Shown one piece after another: positions 14,883 to 16,831 of a stretch of DNA of 16,831 nucleotides. The notes under the pieces were generated by a model. That model was not told the DNA's origin. It saw only the letters and a list, made by a program, of their open reading frames with translations, and ran no database searches. The position numbers and the translations under genes are program-made. Numbering within the stretch: position 1 is the first letter of the stretch; each line of letters begins with the position of its first letter. Source of the stretch: Gemmatimonadota bacterium. Its GTDB lineage: Bacteria; Gemmatimonadota; Gemmatimonadetes; Gemmatimonadales; Gemmatimonadaceae. The stretch lies in assembly GCA_016794735.1 (NCBI GenBank), contig JAEUJK010000378.1, positions 1 to 16,831 on the forward strand, read 5' to 3'.

Positions 14883-16831
14883 TTGCCCGCACCCTTCTCG
14901 ACCATCGCCCTGACGCAGGCCAGCGCTCGTCGCACCATCCGCGGTCCCGCACGCGCAACCGCCGATCCCGGATCGATCCTCATGATCCTGGCCCTCGGCG
15001 GCTTGGCGATCGTCACCCTGTTTGCGTGGACCAGGACCAGCCGCGCGGCGACGGAGCGCTCGCGTGCGGCCGATATCGCGATCCGGGAGTACGCGGACTT
15101 CGCCGCCCGCCTCTTCGCGCAACACACGTTCGAATTGAGCGGGGAAGTCCAGCTGCGGCTCCTGCGGCCCGTGCTCGCGCGCACCGCCATTTCCCCGGCC
15201 GCGCCGCTCACGGTCACCGAATTCGCTGGCGCCGTGCGCCGTGAACTGCAGCGCATGCCCCCGGCGTACGACACCGCAGTCGTCGGCTTCTTCGTCGTCG
15301 ACCGCGCCGGACAGGTGCTTGGCGCCACCGGCGATGCGCGGACCGGCGACGTCGCCGCCGCGTTCGTCACCACGCTGGGGCAGCCCCCGCCCCCGGAAAA
15401 CACCGATCCCCGGTTCCAGTACCGCCAGGTGGGACACCCGGAGCTCGAGGTGCTGTTCGCCGACACCGACCGCAACACCTCGGGCCGCATCTACGCCCTG
15501 GTCTTCAGCAGTCGCGCCTGGCGCGATGCACTCGGCAATCAATCGTTAGCCGAGCTTCCGTTGCTGCCGCCGTCGTACGTGGATCCCGCCATCGTGCGCC
15601 CCTTCCCCATGCGCGCCGATTCGCTCCTCACGATCGACGTGTACGGAGGCCCGACGGTGTACCGCTCGCCGCGGTCGTTCAGCGGTGGCGTGGCCGGCGA
15701 GTTCGACGCGAGCAACAGCGCTGGCGTGCGGATCGTGACCACGCTGAACCCCGCCCTCGTGGCCGACTTCCGCCAGCAACTCCTGGGATCGCCGGGCAAC
15801 CAGCGCGGTCCCCCCGCGGGGGTCTTCCCACTCCTCGCAACACTGCTCGTCCTCGCGCTGGCCGCGTATGCCTGGCGCGCCCGTCGGCAGAACCAGGCGC
15901 GCCGTGGCTTCGTGAGCACCGTGTCGCATGAATTCCGCACGCCCCTCGCGCAGATGCGGATGTACACCGAGATGTTGCTGCTCGGTCGGGCACAAGGCGC
16001 CCTCGAGTCACGGCAGTGGATCGCGATCATCATGCGGGAAGCGCGGCGCCTCGAGAGCAGCGTGGAGAACATCCTCTTCTTCTCCCACCTCGACGCCCTC
16101 CGCACCCGGCTCGAACGCGAAACCACCGACATCGGGCAACTCGTGGAATCGGTGGTGGACGGATACGTCCCGCTCGCCGAGGCGCGCGAGATGCGATTGC
16201 TGGCCGACGCGCCGCAGGGCATGGTGATGTCGATCGATCCGCGGGCCGTCCGCCGGATGGTCGGGAACCTCATCGACAACGCGCTGGCCTTTGGCCCACC
16301 GGGCCAGACGATCCGCATCGACGTCGCCCGCGACGGTGACGACATCGTCCTCAGCGTCACCGACGAGGGCCCCGGCATCCCGCGCCAGCAGCGGCAGCGA
16401 ATCTTCCAGCCGTTCGATCGCACGGACACCCCGGCGCCCCCTGGCTCAGGAACGGGGATCGGCCTCGCCGTCGTGCACGGACTCGTCAGGCAGCACGGTG
16501 GTCGCATCGAGATACGCGATGCCGACGGAGGTGGTGCCTCGGTGGTCGTGACCCTCCCCACCGGCGCGACGAGCACGCGCGCGTCACGCCCGGCGCCTGC
16601 CCATGACAAGCAGCTCGGCCAGCAGCTCCGGAGCCTCGCCGTCCCCGCCCTGCTGGTCGCGATCATCGCCCTCTCCTTCACCACGGCATGGAACCTCCGC
16701 AGCGCGTGGCGCGCACACCTCGCCGCCACGGACCGTGCGATCGGTGAGCTGGCCGCCTTTGGGGCGCGACTGGTGACCGCTGGCGTCGGTGCCGAGCTCG
16801 AGTCCGTCAGGCTCCTCGCCCTCGCCGGCAT
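14883..16831 (+). CDS. Membrane sensor histidine kinase, continuing into a second sensor module (3' end beyond window)
   Basis: The frame is open from just after TGA 14871 to the right edge. Numbering from TTG 14883: membrane helix about 31-49 (SILMILALGGLAIVTLFAW), an unassigned extracytoplasmic region to about 315, a second helix about 316-333, then a kinase core with phosphoacceptor His349 (VSHEFRTPLAQMRMYTEML), N-box GNLIDNA (Asn462, Asn466), G1 DEGPGIP (494-500), F-box IFQPFDR and G2 GSGTGIGLAV (521-530), ending VVVTLP. The chain does not stop there: after a linker comes another helix (about 585-605) and a copy of the first sensor start (residues 617-630 match 64-77 at 9 of 14 positions). 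It presumably autophosphorylates and signals to a response regulator, none of which is in the window. ATG 14982 is the alternative start, but it would cut into the first helix; neither start has a clear ribosome site. Confidence 0.85.
   Translation, partial: MPAPFSTIALTQASARRTIRGPARATADPGSILMILALGGLAIVTLFAWTRTSRAATERSRAADIAIREYADFAARLFAQHTFELSGEVQLRLLRPVLARTAISPAAPLTVTEFAGAVRRELQRMPPAYDTAVVGFFVVDRAGQVLGATGDARTGDVAAAFVTTLGQPPPPENTDPRFQYRQVGHPELEVLFADTDRNTSGRIYALVFSSRAWRDALGNQSLAELPLLPPSYVDPAIVRPFPMRADSLLTIDVYGGPTVYRSPRSFSGGVAGEFDASNSAGVRIVTTLNPALVADFRQQLLGSPGNQRGPPAGVFPLLATLLVLALAAYAWRARRQNQARRGFVSTVSHEFRTPLAQMRMYTEMLLLGRAQGALESRQWIAIIMREARRLESSVENILFFSHLDALRTRLERETTDIGQLVESVVDGYVPLAEAREMRLLADAPQGMVMSIDPRAVRRMVGNLIDNALAFGPPGQTIRIDVARDGDDIVLSVTDEGPGIPRQQRQRIFQPFDRTDTPAPPGSGTGIGLAVVHGLVRQHGGRIEIRDADGGGASVVVTLPTGATSTRASRPAPAHDKQLGQQLRSLAVPALLVAIIALSFTTAWNLRSAWRAHLAATDRAIGELAAFGARLVTAGVGAELESVRLLALAG

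Noticed and set aside
15539..16831. Minus-strand frame of 430 codons opposite the kinase
   Set aside because: The plus frame carries all the kinase boxes in order; the minus frame is a Ser/Arg/Ala-rich shadow.
16603..16831. Separate gene starting at ATG 16603 after the kinase core
   Set aside because: It is in a different frame, Ser/Pro/Arg-rich, and lacks the membrane helix and sensor match seen in the continuing kinase frame.

Overview
The window looks like a chromosomal piece from a high-GC (roughly 70 % by eye) soil or sediment bacterium, most likely a member of the Gemmatimonadota. This rests on a combination of gene families: the tail of a SusD/RagB-like lipoprotein, an orphan duplicated FtsX/MacB permease (ADOP type), a large secreted Asp-box (BNR/VPS10-like) propeller protein, BIG2/PKD lipoproteins and a secreted AbgB-like M20 hydrolase. 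The lineage is inferred from family content, not from a marker gene. I see no tRNA, rRNA, CRISPR array, insertion sequence or phage gene.

Layout. 1-231: C-terminus of a SusD-like protein, then an intrinsic terminator. 464-2908: orphan ABC permease. 3038-5020: membrane acyltransferase with an SGNH esterase-like domain. A perfect hairpin at 5074-5105 separates it from the convergent lipoprotein gene 7164-5149 (HAF-like repeats, Big-like domain, two PKD domains). A 389-nt divergent intergenic region follows, then a small membrane/coiled-coil protein (7554-7793), the Asp-box propeller protein (7900-10917) and its terminator. Next is a BIG2/ZU5-like lipoprotein gene (11078-13096) whose single reading frame is broken by two in-frame TAG codons. 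It converges, across another perfect hairpin, on the M20 hydrolase gene (14755-13169). That gene diverges from a histidine kinase that runs off the right edge (14883-16831). The divergent interval holds nested perfect inverted repeats centred on a 22-bp palindrome.

Functional theme. Most genes concern the cell envelope: outer-membrane nutrient binding, secreted or surface lipoproteins with adhesive folds, envelope glycan acylation, a secreted amidohydrolase and a membrane sensor. Orientation changes often and hairpins separate the units, so apart from the small membrane protein and the propeller gene there is little sign of a shared operon.

Most notable points: (1) the BIG2 lipoprotein frame crosses two amber codons, the first exactly where its sister repeat has the conserved Trp; (2) the kinase continues in frame past a complete catalytic core into a second copy of its own N-terminal membrane sensor, suggesting two tandem kinase modules in one chain; (3) the nested palindromes between the M20 gene and that kinase; (4) a recurring 7-mer, CGTTAGG, that accounts for most of the rare TTA codons found.
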